A stretch of DNA of 64,000 bases from Arthrobacter sp. NicSoilC5 (GCF_019977395.1 NZ_AP024660.1:310001-374000); one strand, 5' to 3'; shown: positions 48,731 through 56,385, counted from the first letter of the stretch. The notes: generated from the sequence alone by a model not told the origin. Made by a program: numbers and translations.

Positions 48731-49178
48731 TCAGCTTTCTGGGCGCATGGCCTCGATGTCGATGTCGAGTGCGATCTTTTGGTCCGGGGTGAGGGGCTGG
48801 ACTGCCGTTTCGTAGAGCGTGATGCCTGGTGCCCATTTGTTCCATTGGCCGTCGCTGCGCAGTGTTCCAGGGTTTGCGGATTGCTGCGGCGGTGAGTATT
48901 GCGGTAACGACGACGTCGTAGGGCTTCCGGTCGGTTGTGCAGAACCAGGCAGGCGTTGCACGGGCGAAACCAGCGAGACCGAGGACGGTGAAGGTCGCGT
49001 AGGCTTCGCCGGCTGCGGCGAAGCCGTTCAGCCTGATGCCGTGGGTTTCGCTGAGGATGGGCAGGCCCTCACCGCGGGGTCCGCAGATCGTCACGCCGGA
49101 TGCGTCGATGATCTTTCTGTCGTCGGCGACGACTACCGGCGTGGCGGTCAGGCCACGGTAGTAGTGGGTGTAACCCAT
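48731..49178 (-). pseudogene. Frameshifted small conserved protein (MGYTHYY type)
   Basis: The first frame starts MGYTHYYRGL at 49178 and runs to DRKPYDVVVTAILTAAA (about 48880). The second resumes near there with TLRSDGQWNKWAPGITLYET and ends IDIEAMRPES at 48731. The joined product resembles the 'GYTHYW' hypothetical proteins I recall from phages and islands, with C-terminal RSDG-W. One frameshift near 48865-48885 breaks it. Confidence 0.65.
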
Positions 49179-49298
49179 GCCCTCTCCTTCAATCGGGACT
49201 TTTGCGATCATGCCTCGAAGGAGAAGGGCCAGCCCTCAGGATTAGGATCGAGGACGCTGGGCTTTCTGTGGTGGGTATCCGGGAGGGGCGGCTTGAGG

Positions 49299-49317
49299 GT
49301 GTGTACTTTGTACACAC
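49299..49317. repeat. Perfect 8-bp palindrome with 3-base centre
   Basis: GTGTGTAC (49299-49306) and GTACACAC (49310-49317) are exact reverse complements around TTT. TCGGACTG is repeated twice just to the right (about 49327 and 49348). The location, about 90 bases from the tRNA fragment, suggests a recombination- or partition-type binding site, but this is unproven. Confidence 0.5.
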
Positions 49318-49408
49318 GCTTTGGTGTCGGACTGGGTCCAACTGCTTCGGACTGCCCCGGTTTCGGCATGTTTTCGCGGGTTCCCAGTGTTTTCAAGGGC
49401 AGGAATGC

Positions 49409-49431
49409 GGTTCGAGTCCCACCTCGGGCAC
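49409..49431 (+). other. tRNA-Leu 3'-end fragment, candidate attachment site
   Basis: GGTTCGAGTCCCACC, followed by TCGGGCAC, reproduces the T-loop, the 3' side of the T-stem and the 3' acceptor strand of a tRNA starting GCCCGAG, as in actinobacterial tRNA-Leu. The 5' side of the T-stem is mismatched (TGCGG against CCCAC), and no anticodon or D-arm precedes it, so it is not a functional tRNA. Such fragments are left where elements integrate into a tRNA 3' end. It separates chromosome-like genes on the left from phage-like genes on the right. Confidence 0.6.
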
Positions 49432-49573
49432 TGTGTTTCCGCAGATCAAGGGCCTGTTTGAAAGTTGAGTGTTGACAAAGCTTGACTTTTCAGGGTTTGT
49501 CGTTTCCCTCAGGCTCCGGCTCTCTGGCAGTGACCTCTAGATTGCGCAGCATCCTCTGCACCTATCGGACTAG

Positions 49574-49765
49574 ATGATCGTTTCTGGGCTCACCCGGATC
49601 CCTGGCCGCGTGAGAGCCGAAACGTACTGCGGCGTCCGCGGGCCGGCGGCCCGCTCGCGAACGGCCAGGGAGCGGGCCATCATGCAGGTGAGCCGGAGGC
49701 ACGGCTACAACCTGAACCAGGAGTACACCTGCGTCATCCTGCCGCCCGATGAGGACGATGACTAA
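49574..49765 (+). CDS. Possible small acidic-tailed protein
   Basis: 63 residues ending in a run of acids (ILPPDEDDD). The second half (RERAIMQVSRRHGYNLNQEY) is protein-like, while the first is arginine-rich. There is no clear ribosome site, and confidence is low. Confidence 0.35.
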   Translation: MIVSGLTRIPGRVRAETYCGVRGPAARSRTARERAIMQVSRRHGYNLNQEYTCVILPPDEDDD

Positions 49766-50717
49766 AAAACCGGCCGCCGCTGGGGTGACCGGTGTAGCTC
49801 CGACATCGCTTTTCAGGAGCTGAGTATGCGGTGCCCCGGTGTAAAGGGCACGGACGCTTGTATTTTTGATCCGGGTTAGGTACGTCGATGCGATTGTCGA
49901 TGTGTACATATTCCCAAAGATAACCGGCAATTGGAACTGTAATTTATGACCATTGAAACAAAGTCATAAGAGGAATACAGTCTATATACAACAAAAGAAC
50001 CAGATTCGCCCTGGCTCTTTCTCTCACGGTAGCAGAAAGCAGCCTCACGCTCAATGGCCATTTCTGTTGTCAGGTATTGTCCGCCAGTAAAAGGCACCGG
50101 CACCGAGCGAGGAAGCGTACATTTATAGGTTGATATGGGGAGTGGCGGAATAGGTAAGACGCTACAAAGCTAGTGAATGGAACACAGCAGGAGTGGGAGC
50201 GTAAAAAGGTTTCCATCGCTTAGACCACATGCAGGGTGACTATACGAGTGGCGAGTAAGGGTGCATTGACCGCCCTGAAGGAAAGCAATATCTCGTCTCG
50301 GCAAATCCTCGCCTCCCCATACCAGCCTATAAACCAAGCGCATAACGGTATCCGCATCAGGCTGGACTCCAGGCCGACTACCGCTCGATCCAAGAGAGTC
50401 AGATTCACTTGGACGAGTACCATGCGAACGCTAGAGGGTAGCTAACAAGGGGGCGCTGAAGCATAGCTTTCAGCCAGGGAAATATGTATCTTGAGAGCCC
50501 CCTAAGCGAAGCGCTTATAGGGGTAAGGGGTCGTTCAGAGGAGTTCGATGTCAGCACGGCTAGCTCACGTCCCGCCCGTCGAATCGGTGAAGTTCCTACC
50601 AGGTGAATCGGTTAATCAAGGCCTATGAAACCAGCCACGTCAGCGTCCAGGTCGTCACGACGGTTGTGCCAGACAAACGCACTCAGTCGGGGTCAAGGGT
50701 TTACTACGAAGCATTCA
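49766..50717. other. AT-richer gap at the left end of the integrated element
   Basis: About 950 bases, clearly lower in GC than the rest. It has two short possible ORFs. ATG 50548 to TGA 50628 encodes 26 codons after a GAGGAG box. Overlapping it, GTG 50603 to TAG 50734 encodes 43 codons with a protein-like stretch (ETSHVSVQVVTTVVPDKRTQ). They may be the broken ends of one gene. A tRNA-Leu-like D-arm near 50140 was examined and rejected. Confidence 0.4.
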
Positions 50718-51398
50718 TCACTTACCCGGCTTAGGGTAATGCGGAATTTCCTCCAACTCTCCGTTATGCCACCGCTTCCAACGGACGCCTGCTGTATCGG
50801 TGAACGTGGCATACGCGCCGCCCATCTGCTGCTCAAACTCCAAAAAGCTCTCGCTCTCACCCGCAAGGACGGACGTATACAGCTGCTGCTTACCGTCTCT
50901 GCCGTTACCTTTTTGGGTCGTAACTAGCGCCACGTTGAAAATCGCCAGCGTCCCGTCGTTCCGAACCTGGATGTTGAGACGCTCCTCTGGCTCATATCGT
51001 GGGTCCACTCTCAAAGGGAGGTACCTGGTAATGTTGACGGTCACCGTTTCCGCTTGCTGGCGCCGCCGCTTTACATCTTCAGCGTGTTTGTCACTTACTT
51101 GGCGGAAATAGGTCAGCGCAGCTATCAACGCTGCAGCCCCCGTGACAATCGCGCTAGCCATAGAGCCGATTCCGCTTAGCCAGGCCGCTGGCCCCTCTGG
51201 AGGTGTTGCTGTAGTGGGCGCCCCCGGGGTGGCAGATTCACCGTTTACCACTAAGGTCACCCAAACTATCGCCGTCACAGCACCTACTAGCAGAACGATC
51301 AGCAAAATGGTCTGAAGGCTAGGAATCCTGATAGTCCTATTCGCCGTTCCGTCCCACATCTCGCGCAGGGCACTGCGGCTAGGTAACCGTCTGGCCAA
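50718..51398 (-). CDS. Membrane-anchored protein with FxDxxGxxWxR motif
   Basis: 226 residues. Two hydrophobic segments (about 28-50 and 75-95) are followed by a coiled, charged linker (DKHAEDVKRRRQQAETVTV), then a beta-rich C-terminal domain ending FTDTAGVRWKRWHNGELEEI. The same architecture and end motif are found in the neighbours at 51424 and 51879 and in 57986. No known function. It is the last gene of a leftward block starting at 52956. Confidence 0.72.
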   Translation of the reverse strand: MARRLPSRSALREMWDGTANRTIRIPSLQTILLIVLLVGAVTAIVWVTLVVNGESATPGAPTTATPPEGPAAWLSGIGSMASAIVTGAAALIAALTYFRQVSDKHAEDVKRRRQQAETVTVNITRYLPLRVDPRYEPEERLNIQVRNDGTLAIFNVALVTTQKGNGRDGKQQLYTSVLAGESESFLEFEQQMGGAYATFTDTAGVRWKRWHNGELEEIPHYPKPGK

Positions 51399-51423
51399 AC
51401 GAATCTCTTTTCACTATTTCTTC

Positions 51424-51876
51424 CTAATCCATCGTCCAAGGAAAGCTGTCGCCGCTCTTTAGTTCGGTCAACTTCCCCGACCCATCTCTCTTCCAGGCAA
51501 CGCCCGCACTATCCACGAATTTCACGAATGGCATAAAGTCCGAGGTCGACATCTTGAAAGAGGCTTCCTCTGTCGGCGCGAGCACCGCGCGGACTTCCTT
51601 TCGGCGTGAATCGACTGGGCCGGCGTACAACAGGACGTTGTAAACGGGCAAGGGACTGTTGTTGCTGACGAAATACACGATCCCGCGTTTGAGTTCGCCT
51701 ATGTCGGTCCACTCCATCCACGGCCGATTTCCTACCGTCACACCGCTAGCTTGGGCGCGATGCTTGTCCTTCACCTGCTGCCGCAGCGTTACTGCGCCGA
51801 CCCAGAGGGCACCGACGGTTCCAACGGCTGCTGCTGCGTCGGAGATGGCGCTGACCCAGTCAGTTACGTCAGAAAT
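51424..51876 (-). CDS. Membrane-anchored FxDxxGxxWxR protein, probable ATT start
   Basis: 150 residues if begun at ATT 51876. Its N-terminal half reads DVTDWVSAISDAAAAVGTVG and ends in QQVKDKHRAQASGVTV. This parallels DWLSAIATFWGAVATAVGAL and EKRRAQASAVTL of the adjacent gene, and the C-terminus has FVDSAGVAWKRDGSG. In this frame there is no ATG, GTG or TTG between the upstream in-frame stop and the membrane segment. AACAGGA precedes ATT by 7 bases, and the upstream gene stops 2 bases before it. A start at GTG 51774 would cut off the membrane anchor. Confidence 0.65.
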   Translation of the reverse strand: MSDVTDWVSAISDAAAAVGTVGALWVGAVTLRQQVKDKHRAQASGVTVGNRPWMEWTDIGELKRGIVYFVSNNSPLPVYNVLLYAGPVDSRRKEVRAVLAPTEEASFKMSTSDFMPFVKFVDSAGVAWKRDGSGKLTELKSGDSFPWTMD

Positions 51877-51878
51877 GG

Positions 51879-52496
51879 TTAATTCCTGTTACCCGTTGAC
51901 AGCGGCTCTTCTACTAACCGTCCGTCGGCATAGCGTTTCCACTCAGCCCCCGCAGCGTCGCGGAACTCCACGAAGCTGGCTTCCTCGGTACTATCGACTG
52001 GCAGCGATTCGTCGTAAAGACCTCTTGGTCCAGTCAGGACCGGATGAAGGTAGTGTCGTTGCTTGTGCTGGCCCTCCGCATTGACGCCCACCATGTTCAT
52101 ACAAAAGATGGGAAGCGAACTATCGTTTCTCACGACAAACTCCCAAGTGGTGTGGGCGGCGGGCCTGGTCATTACCAGAGTCACGGCAGAGGCCTGGGCT
52201 CGGCGTTTCTCGACCAGTTCTTCATGGCGATCCTGACGTTGCTTCTCGTAGGTTCGAGCCGCGTACACGAGTGCTCCGCCGGTTAGCAGGGCTCCCACGG
52301 CAGTGGCGACGGCACCCCAAAATGTCGCTATCGCGCTCAGCCAGTCCGCGGCGCTCGGCGGCGTCTCAGACGTTGGGCCTTGGAGTAGGACTGAGCCGCA
52401 CACAACGATGGCTGCGAGCCCCAGCGGGAGGGCGATCGCGGCAAAGGTGACGGTCAGAGTCCTCTTGCTACCGGACTGTGGAGCCATGCCCATCAT
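51879..52496 (-). CDS. Membrane-anchored FxDxxGxxWxR protein
   Basis: 205 residues with two hydrophobic segments (about 18-40 and 58-82), a charged linker (EKQRQDRHEELVEKRRAQAS), and a beta-rich C-terminal domain with WEFVVRNDSSLPIFCMNMVG and the ending FRDAAGAEWKRYADGRL. It overlaps the upstream gene by 29 bases. Three close ATGs (52496, 52493, 52487) compete as the start. It is paralogous to its two downstream neighbours. The shared fold could sense or bind something near the membrane, but this is unknown. Confidence 0.72.
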   Translation of the reverse strand: MMGMAPQSGSKRTLTVTFAAIALPLGLAAIVVCGSVLLQGPTSETPPSAADWLSAIATFWGAVATAVGALLTGGALVYAARTYEKQRQDRHEELVEKRRAQASAVTLVMTRPAAHTTWEFVVRNDSSLPIFCMNMVGVNAEGQHKQRHYLHPVLTGPRGLYDESLPVDSTEEASFVEFRDAAGAEWKRYADGRLVEEPLSTGNRN

Positions 52497-52956
52497 TCTT
52501 CAGAAATACGGTCCACATAGTGCTGTTCGGCTGCTGGATGGAAGAGCAAGCAAATTGCATGGGGATGGTGTTGCCCGCCGGAGCATCGGTGTAACCCCCG
52601 GTGGTGTCATAGCTGCCGTCTGAGGCCTTGTACGTGGACTTGGTCTTGCCGGCCTGGATTGTGGCCGTGGGGTGGGTTTTCAGGAGCTTCTGCTCGCAGA
52701 CGTAATTCGCAGTCTTGGCGTCCTCAGCCCGCTGGTCTGCCAGAGCCTTCTCACCCGCCGCGGCAATGGCCGCCATCTTGGATTCTTCGGCGATCGCGCT
52801 GGCCTTGGCGTCCGCCTCCTGGCCCGCCCTGATCGCCTGGGAGCTGACTGCGATGGCGATGATGGCCAGCAGGACGACGATGGCCGCGCCGATGATGATG
52901 AGCAGCTTGTTGCGGCTGGCCGGCGGCTTTACTTCAGGCGCAGTTTCAGTGGACAT
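52468..52956 (-). CDS. Single-pass membrane protein
   Basis: 162 residues: a short proline-rich cytoplasmic N-terminus, one strong membrane helix (about 17-41, LLIIIGAAIVVLLAIIAIAV), an alanine/glutamate-rich coiled-coil stretch (about 45-80) and an exposed C-terminal domain with two cysteines (YVCEQKL, FACSSIQ) that could form a disulfide. First gene of the leftward block. AAAGAAG precedes the ATG. Confidence 0.68.
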   Translation of the reverse strand: MSTETAPEVKPPASRNKLLIIIGAAIVVLLAIIAIAVSSQAIRAGQEADAKASAIAEESKMAAIAAAGEKALADQRAEDAKTANYVCEQKLLKTHPTATIQAGKTKSTYKASDGSYDTTGGYTDAPAGNTIPMQFACSSIQQPNSTMWTVFLKNDGHGSTVR

Positions 52957-53073
52957 AGGACTTCTTTCGGTGCGGAGCGGCCGGGGAGTAAGGGCCGGCT
53001 GTGTTCCCCCAGCACTGCACCTTCAGATGAAGAGTATCCGCAGGAGCCGACAACAACCAACTAAGACACAAAA

Positions 53074-53110
53074 AGCCCCGACAAAAACAAGGCGCGTTTG
53101 GGTCGGGGCT
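53074..53110. terminator. Bidirectional-type hairpin between the divergent blocks
   Basis: AGCCCCGAC (53074-53082) and GTCGGGGCT (53102-53110) form a perfect 9-bp stem. Leftward it is followed by TTTTTGTG, the usual terminator ending, so it could attenuate the leftward block. The loop contains AAACAAGGCGC, the same string found downstream of both duplicated promoters. Confidence 0.6.
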
Positions 53111-53156
53111 ATGTTTTGAATTATAACGCCTGTAGAAAAGGGGTGCAATATCACTA

Positions 53157-53185
53157 TTGCATTTCCAAAGTGCTTGGCGCATAAT
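53157..53185 (+). promoter_or_regulatory. Sigma-70-type promoter, module copy 1
   Basis: TTGCAT (53157-53162), a 17-base spacer and CATAAT (53180-53185). The spacer end AAAGTGCTTGGCG and the downstream CACATAAACAAGGCG are repeated almost exactly at 59944-59972. It drives the small-gene operon starting at 53213, whose ribosome site lies in the shared ACAAGG. Confidence 0.82.
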
Positions 53186-53212
53186 AAGGTCACATAAACA
53201 AGGCGCAAATAA

Positions 53213-53362
53213 ATGTCCAAACTTCCCCGTTATATCAATTCCCCTTCCTGGCGCCGTGCCGGAAATGAAGTAATCAACTGGTTAGCCGGAGCGGCTTATA
53301 TCGCTACGTTCTTCCTTGCCCTCATCTTCCTGGGCCTCGCCCTCACGGGAGGTGCGCGATGA
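53213..53362 (+). CDS. Small single-pass membrane protein
   Basis: 49 residues: a basic N-terminus (MSKLPRYINSPSWRRAG) and one C-terminal hydrophobic helix (AAYIATFFLALIFLGLALTG). ACAAGG lies 9-10 bases before ATG. It is first in the rightward operon behind promoter copy 1 and overlaps the next gene by ATGA. No family is recognised. Confidence 0.65.
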   Translation: MSKLPRYINSPSWRRAGNEVINWLAGAAYIATFFLALIFLGLALTGGAR

Positions 53363-53484
53363 ACCTCATAGATAAGGTCTGGGTCACTAAGCTCAAGTTC
53401 AACATGGGCCTACTTCCACGTAATGACTACATCGATCTCTTGAACCTGTACTACGCCAAGGCGGTGCAGTCGGAGAGCAAATAG
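53359..53484 (+). CDS. Small hypothetical protein
   Basis: 41 residues (MNLIDKVWVTKLKFNMGLLP, then RNDYIDLLNLYYAKAV), overlapping the previous gene by ATGA and ending directly at the ATG of the next (TAG-ATG). The tight packing supports expression. No function is proposed. Confidence 0.6.
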   Translation: MNLIDKVWVTKLKFNMGLLPRNDYIDLLNLYYAKAVQSESK

Positions 53485-53715
53485 ATGCCTACCCAGAAGG
53501 AACGCATCCTTGATCTGCTGGAAGAGCGCGGTCAGCAAGGTGTCCTGAATATCGAGCTAAACGAAATCTGCTTCCGCTACGGTGGCCGGCTTCATGAGCT
53601 CCGCCAAGAGGGCTATCGCATTCGTACAACACAGGTGAAAGGCCCGGTCTTCCGGTTCACTCTGCTAGACCCAGGCGAACCGCAGTACCAGGACTTCCTA
53701 GAGGCCGCTGCATGA
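53485..53715 (+). CDS. Phage-type winged-helix/HTH protein
   Basis: 76 residues: MPTQKERILDLLEERGQQGV, then LNEICFRYGGRLHELRQEGY with RIRTTQVKGPVFRFTL. This is the pattern of small phage HTH proteins that often sit in early operons (HTH_36-like helix-turn-helix followed by a wing). It may bind DNA. It starts directly after the previous stop and overlaps the next ORF by ATGA. Confidence 0.65.
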   Translation: MPTQKERILDLLEERGQQGVLNIELNEICFRYGGRLHELRQEGYRIRTTQVKGPVFRFTLLDPGEPQYQDFLEAAA

Positions 53716-53876
53716 ACGGAATCACACTCTGCTGCTACTGCAAGCAGCCCCGGCAGTTCTCGCTCGACCTCCACGGCTGCCCCGAATCCCTAGTCGCCAT
53801 GAAGCGCCTCGACGCAGTCATAGAAGTCATCATCGGCATCCAGCTCGACCGGAAGCCCAAACTCATAACTAAATAG
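53712..53876 (+). CDS. Small cysteine-rich protein
   Basis: 54 residues with CCYCKQ and HGCP, a possible zinc-binding knuckle, then a helical tail. It starts in ATGA overlap with the HTH gene. Its stop TAG is followed by AGGAACC, which before the IS insertion served as the ribosome site of the gene now at 55133. Confidence 0.6.
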   Translation: MNGITLCCYCKQPRQFSLDLHGCPESLVAMKRLDAVIEVIIGIQLDRKPKLITK

Positions 53877-53916
53877 GAACCATCGGGACTGCCCCGGCTT
53901 TTGTTGACTCGGGGTC

Positions 53917-54783
53917 TTAGGCCGCTATGAGCTCGGTCCGGTTGATTGTTTCATATTCGATGGGCGTGAGCTTTCCCAGCCGTCTTTGCCGTCGCCGGCG
54001 GTGGTAAGTCCGCTCGATCCACGTTGTGATGGACAGCCGGAGGTCCCGCCTGGTGAGCCACCGCTGACGGTCCAAAACGTTCTTCTGCAGCAGCGAGAAG
54101 AACGATTCCATAGCGGCGTTATCCGCACACGCACCGACCCTGCCCATCGACCCCGTGAGGCCGTGGTGGCGGAGCGTTTCGACGAAGCGGCGGGACCGGA
54201 ACTGGGACCCGCGATCGGAGTGCACCACTGTCCCCGCCGGGCGGCGTGCCCGTACGGCGTTCTCCAGCGCTGCCACCGCCAACGAGGACTTCATTCGCGA
54301 GTCCATCGAGTAGCCCACGATCCTTCCGGAATAGACGTCTTTCACCGCGCAGAGATAGAGCTTCCCCTCGGTGGTTGGGTGTTCGGTGATGTCCGTCAGC
54401 CACAGCTCATTCGGAGCCACGGCGGTGAAGTCCCGCTCCACCAGGTCGTCATGAACCGGCGGCCCGGGCTTCCGGTTCAGGCCCCGCTTCTTGGAGAACA
54501 CCGACCAGATGCCGTGGTCCCTGCACAGCCGCTGGACCCTGTTCTCACCCGCCTTAATGCCCTTCTCCGGGAGCTCGTCGGCGATGAAACGGTACCCGAA
54601 TGCGGGATCGTCGGCGTGGATGTCCAAGGCGGCGTTGACCAGGTGCGCGTCGACCCAGTCCCGTTCCGTCACCGGACTGGCCTTCCACCGGTAATAGCCT
54701 TGCTTGCTGAACTTCAACACCCTGCAGGTCACCGCCACGGGAACACCGCCGGCGGCAAGATCCGTGACCAGCGGGTACGTCAT
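53917..54783 (-). CDS. IS3-family transposase OrfB
   Basis: A 288-residue integrase-core transposase. It has an HTH_21 region (FGYRFIADELPEKGIKAGEN) and then an rve core with the DDE acids: Asp in LWLTDITEHPT, Asp in VVHSDRGSQF and Glu in NAAMESFFSLLQ. It overlaps OrfA by 4 bases. It is normally made as an OrfAB fusion by -1 frameshifting. It appears intact. Confidence 0.93.
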   Translation of the reverse strand: MTYPLVTDLAAGGVPVAVTCRVLKFSKQGYYRWKASPVTERDWVDAHLVNAALDIHADDPAFGYRFIADELPEKGIKAGENRVQRLCRDHGIWSVFSKKRGLNRKPGPPVHDDLVERDFTAVAPNELWLTDITEHPTTEGKLYLCAVKDVYSGRIVGYSMDSRMKSSLAVAALENAVRARRPAGTVVHSDRGSQFRSRRFVETLRHHGLTGSMGRVGACADNAAMESFFSLLQKNVLDRQRWLTRRDLRLSITTWIERTYHRRRRQRRLGKLTPIEYETINRTELIAA

Positions 54784-55070
54784 TTTGGGTTGATGTCCCT
54801 GGCCAGATAGGCAGCCGCCCGGCGGAGAATCTCGTTCTCCTGCTCCAACAGGCGGTTGCGTTTCTTCAGCTCCCGCATCTCAGCCGACTCAGCGGCCGCC
54901 GGGCCAGCCCCGGAATCTTTACGCTCAGAGATGGCAATCCATCGCTTCAGCGTGGTGATCGAAAGCCCGAAATCCTTCGCAATCTGCGCCAGAGGCGCCT
55001 CACCCTTGCGGGCCACATCAATAACATCCTGGCGGAACTCCGCCCCATAAGGCGTGGGCATGGTCAACAT
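54780..55070 (-). CDS. IS3-family transposase OrfA
   Basis: 96 residues: an HTH_Tnp_1 domain (YGAEFRQDVIDVARKGEAPL, IAKDFGLSITTLKRWI) and a C-terminal leucine zipper (MRELKKRNRLLEQENEILRR). It binds the IS ends and contributes the N-terminus of the OrfAB transposase. Confidence 0.92.
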   Translation of the reverse strand: MLTMPTPYGAEFRQDVIDVARKGEAPLAQIAKDFGLSITTLKRWIAISERKDSGAGPAAAESAEMRELKKRNRLLEQENEILRRAAAYLARDINPK

Positions 55071-55132
55071 CCTTCCACGAGCACAAGCTCGCTAGGTCAA
55101 GGAGTCAACAAAACCGGGGGCAGTCCCATCCA

Positions 55133-55468
55133 ATGCAAGACACCATTACGCCACTCGTTTCGAAAGTAGCTGAACTAAAAGCCCAACTGGCCCCGCTTGA
55201 GGCCCAGATGAAGCCGCTAGTCGAAGAGCTGGAAATAACCAAGATCGCCCTCATGCAGGCCATGCAGCAGTCCAAGAGCAAGCGCACCGAAGCGGTCGAC
55301 GGCTACTACGTCGTCAGGGCCGAGCGGAAGAGCTTCAACATCACTGACCCGTCTGCCGTTGATGAATGGCTGGGGGACAACGGCTTCGACCTAGGTGAGT
55401 ACTATAAGCTCGACAGCGCCCGCGTGAAAGCCGCCGCCGAAAGCGCCTCAAAAACGACGGTGAACTGA
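55133..55468 (+). CDS. Phage-type helical protein (Gp157/Gam-like region)
   Basis: 111 residues. A coiled-coil N-terminal half (about 5-50) is followed by EAVDGYYVVRAERKSFNITD, VDEWLGDNGFDLGEYYKLDS and a helical end. This arrangement is seen in phage early-operon proteins near recombination genes, such as Gp157 or Gam-like families. The match is by pattern only. It lost its ribosome site AGGA to the IS insertion; only a GGGGG of the IS end, 12 bases before ATG, remains. Confidence 0.65.
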   Translation: MQDTITPLVSKVAELKAQLAPLEAQMKPLVEELEITKIALMQAMQQSKSKRTEAVDGYYVVRAERKSFNITDPSAVDEWLGDNGFDLGEYYKLDSARVKAAAESASKTTVN

Positions 55469-55523
55469 TCCCCGGAGTAGAGGTGAACAGCACCGAGTAT
55501 CTGACTGTGAAGGCGGCATAGCC

Positions 55524-55724
55524 ATGGCAAAGCTCATACTCGACGCAAAAGAAGTCAGAAAGGCCTTGCTCGATTACGTCATCACAAACTATCGGGACTC
55601 TCTCGGCCTCAACTACACGGAGGCCACATCCTCAAATGCCCATGACCTGATTGAGTGGACGGATTACCGGCTCCAGGTGACCGAGGAACTCGTGTTCAGC
55701 CGGAAGGAGGTGGAAAGTGAATAA
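55524..55724 (+). CDS. Small hypothetical phage-like protein
   Basis: 66 residues, acidic and helical (MAKLILDAKEVRKALLDYVI). Its end overlaps the ERF gene by 8 bases. Between it and the previous gene a 12-codon ORF (55483-55521) may only serve coupling. No family is recognised. Confidence 0.6.
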   Translation: MAKLILDAKEVRKALLDYVITNYRDSLGLNYTEATSSNAHDLIEWTDYRLQVTEELVFSRKEVESE

Positions 55725-56385
55725 TCATTCGGAGCAGCTCAACGATCTAGCCAAGGCCCTAGTAGCGGCGCAGGGCGAGTTTCCTACCGTCGCCAAAGAC
55801 AGCAATAACCCGTTCTTTAAGTCCAAGTACGCTGCCCTGCCTGAAGTTATGAAAGCCGCTGGCCCCGTTCTGACCAAGCACGGTTTAGCCGTCAGCCAGT
55901 TCGTGACACACGAGGGAAGCGAGAGCCAGCTTCAGACTTACCTGCTTCACGAGAGCGGGCAGTTCATCACCCACGCCATGCCCCTGCTCCTGACCAAGCA
56001 GGACGCCCAGGGCCAGGGGAGCGCCATCACCTACGCCCGCCGCTACAGCTATATGGCTGTCTTGGGACTGGTAGCCGATGAGGACGACGACGGCAACGCT
56101 GCCAGCCGCCTACAGACAAAGCCGCCGCTCGTCATCATGCCCGCTCCAGCTCATATGTCCGAAAAGCCAGTAGTAACAGATAATCCTGCCGCCACAATCA
56201 CCGCCGACCAGGCTAAAGAGCTGATGCAGATAGCCAAGATGAAAGGCCACACCGACCGGGCTAATGCTGTCGCCTTCCTGAATGAAGCCACCGGCCTCTC
56301 AGACTTCACCGATATGCCTGCCGACGAGTTCGACCTGTACAAGAAGCGGGTGACGACTGCCGGCTGGGGCAAGGCTGATAACTAG
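55717..56385 (+). CDS. erf: ERF family single-strand annealing protein
   Basis: A 222-residue phage recombinase of the ERF superfamily: LNDLAKALVAAQGEFPTVAK, NPFFKSKYAALPEVMKAAGP and VLTKHGLAVSQFV form the signature N-terminal domain (about 5-60). GQGSAITYARRYSYMAVLGL (about 98-117) is the conserved centre. It anneals complementary single strands in phage recombination. The C-terminal part (about 150-222) is a variable helical tail. The start is GTG 55717, with GGAGG upstream. This is the clearest sign that the island is phage-derived. Confidence 0.93.
   Translation: MNNHSEQLNDLAKALVAAQGEFPTVAKDSNNPFFKSKYAALPEVMKAAGPVLTKHGLAVSQFVTHEGSESQLQTYLLHESGQFITHAMPLLLTKQDAQGQGSAITYARRYSYMAVLGLVADEDDDGNAASRLQTKPPLVIMPAPAHMSEKPVVTDNPAATITADQAKELMQIAKMKGHTDRANAVAFLNEATGLSDFTDMPADEFDLYKKRVTTAGWGKADN

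Larger units (their letters stand above)
53885..55127 (-). mobile_element. IS3-family insertion sequence
   Basis: A 1243-bp element. The inverted repeats start GGGACTGCCCCGG at the left and end CCGGGGGCAGTCCC at the right, with about 25 paired bases and one gap. A 3-bp ATC target duplication lies at 53882-53884 and 55128-55130. OrfA and OrfB run leftward, opposite to the host operon. Removing it restores AGGAACCATCCAATG, so it separated a ribosome site from its start codon. Confidence 0.92.

Noticed and set aside
50136..50215. tRNA-Leu-like sequence with a D-arm resembling TGGCGGAATAGGTAAGACGC
   Set aside because: No matching 3' acceptor strand, no T-loop (TTC-R-A) at the expected distance and no plausible anticodon stem-loop. 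It is not reported as a tRNA.
50603..50734. 43-codon ORF with a protein-like middle (ETSHVSVQVV)
   Set aside because: It has no ribosome site and overlaps another short ORF and the end of the gene at 50718. It is mentioned only in the gap description as a possible gene fragment.
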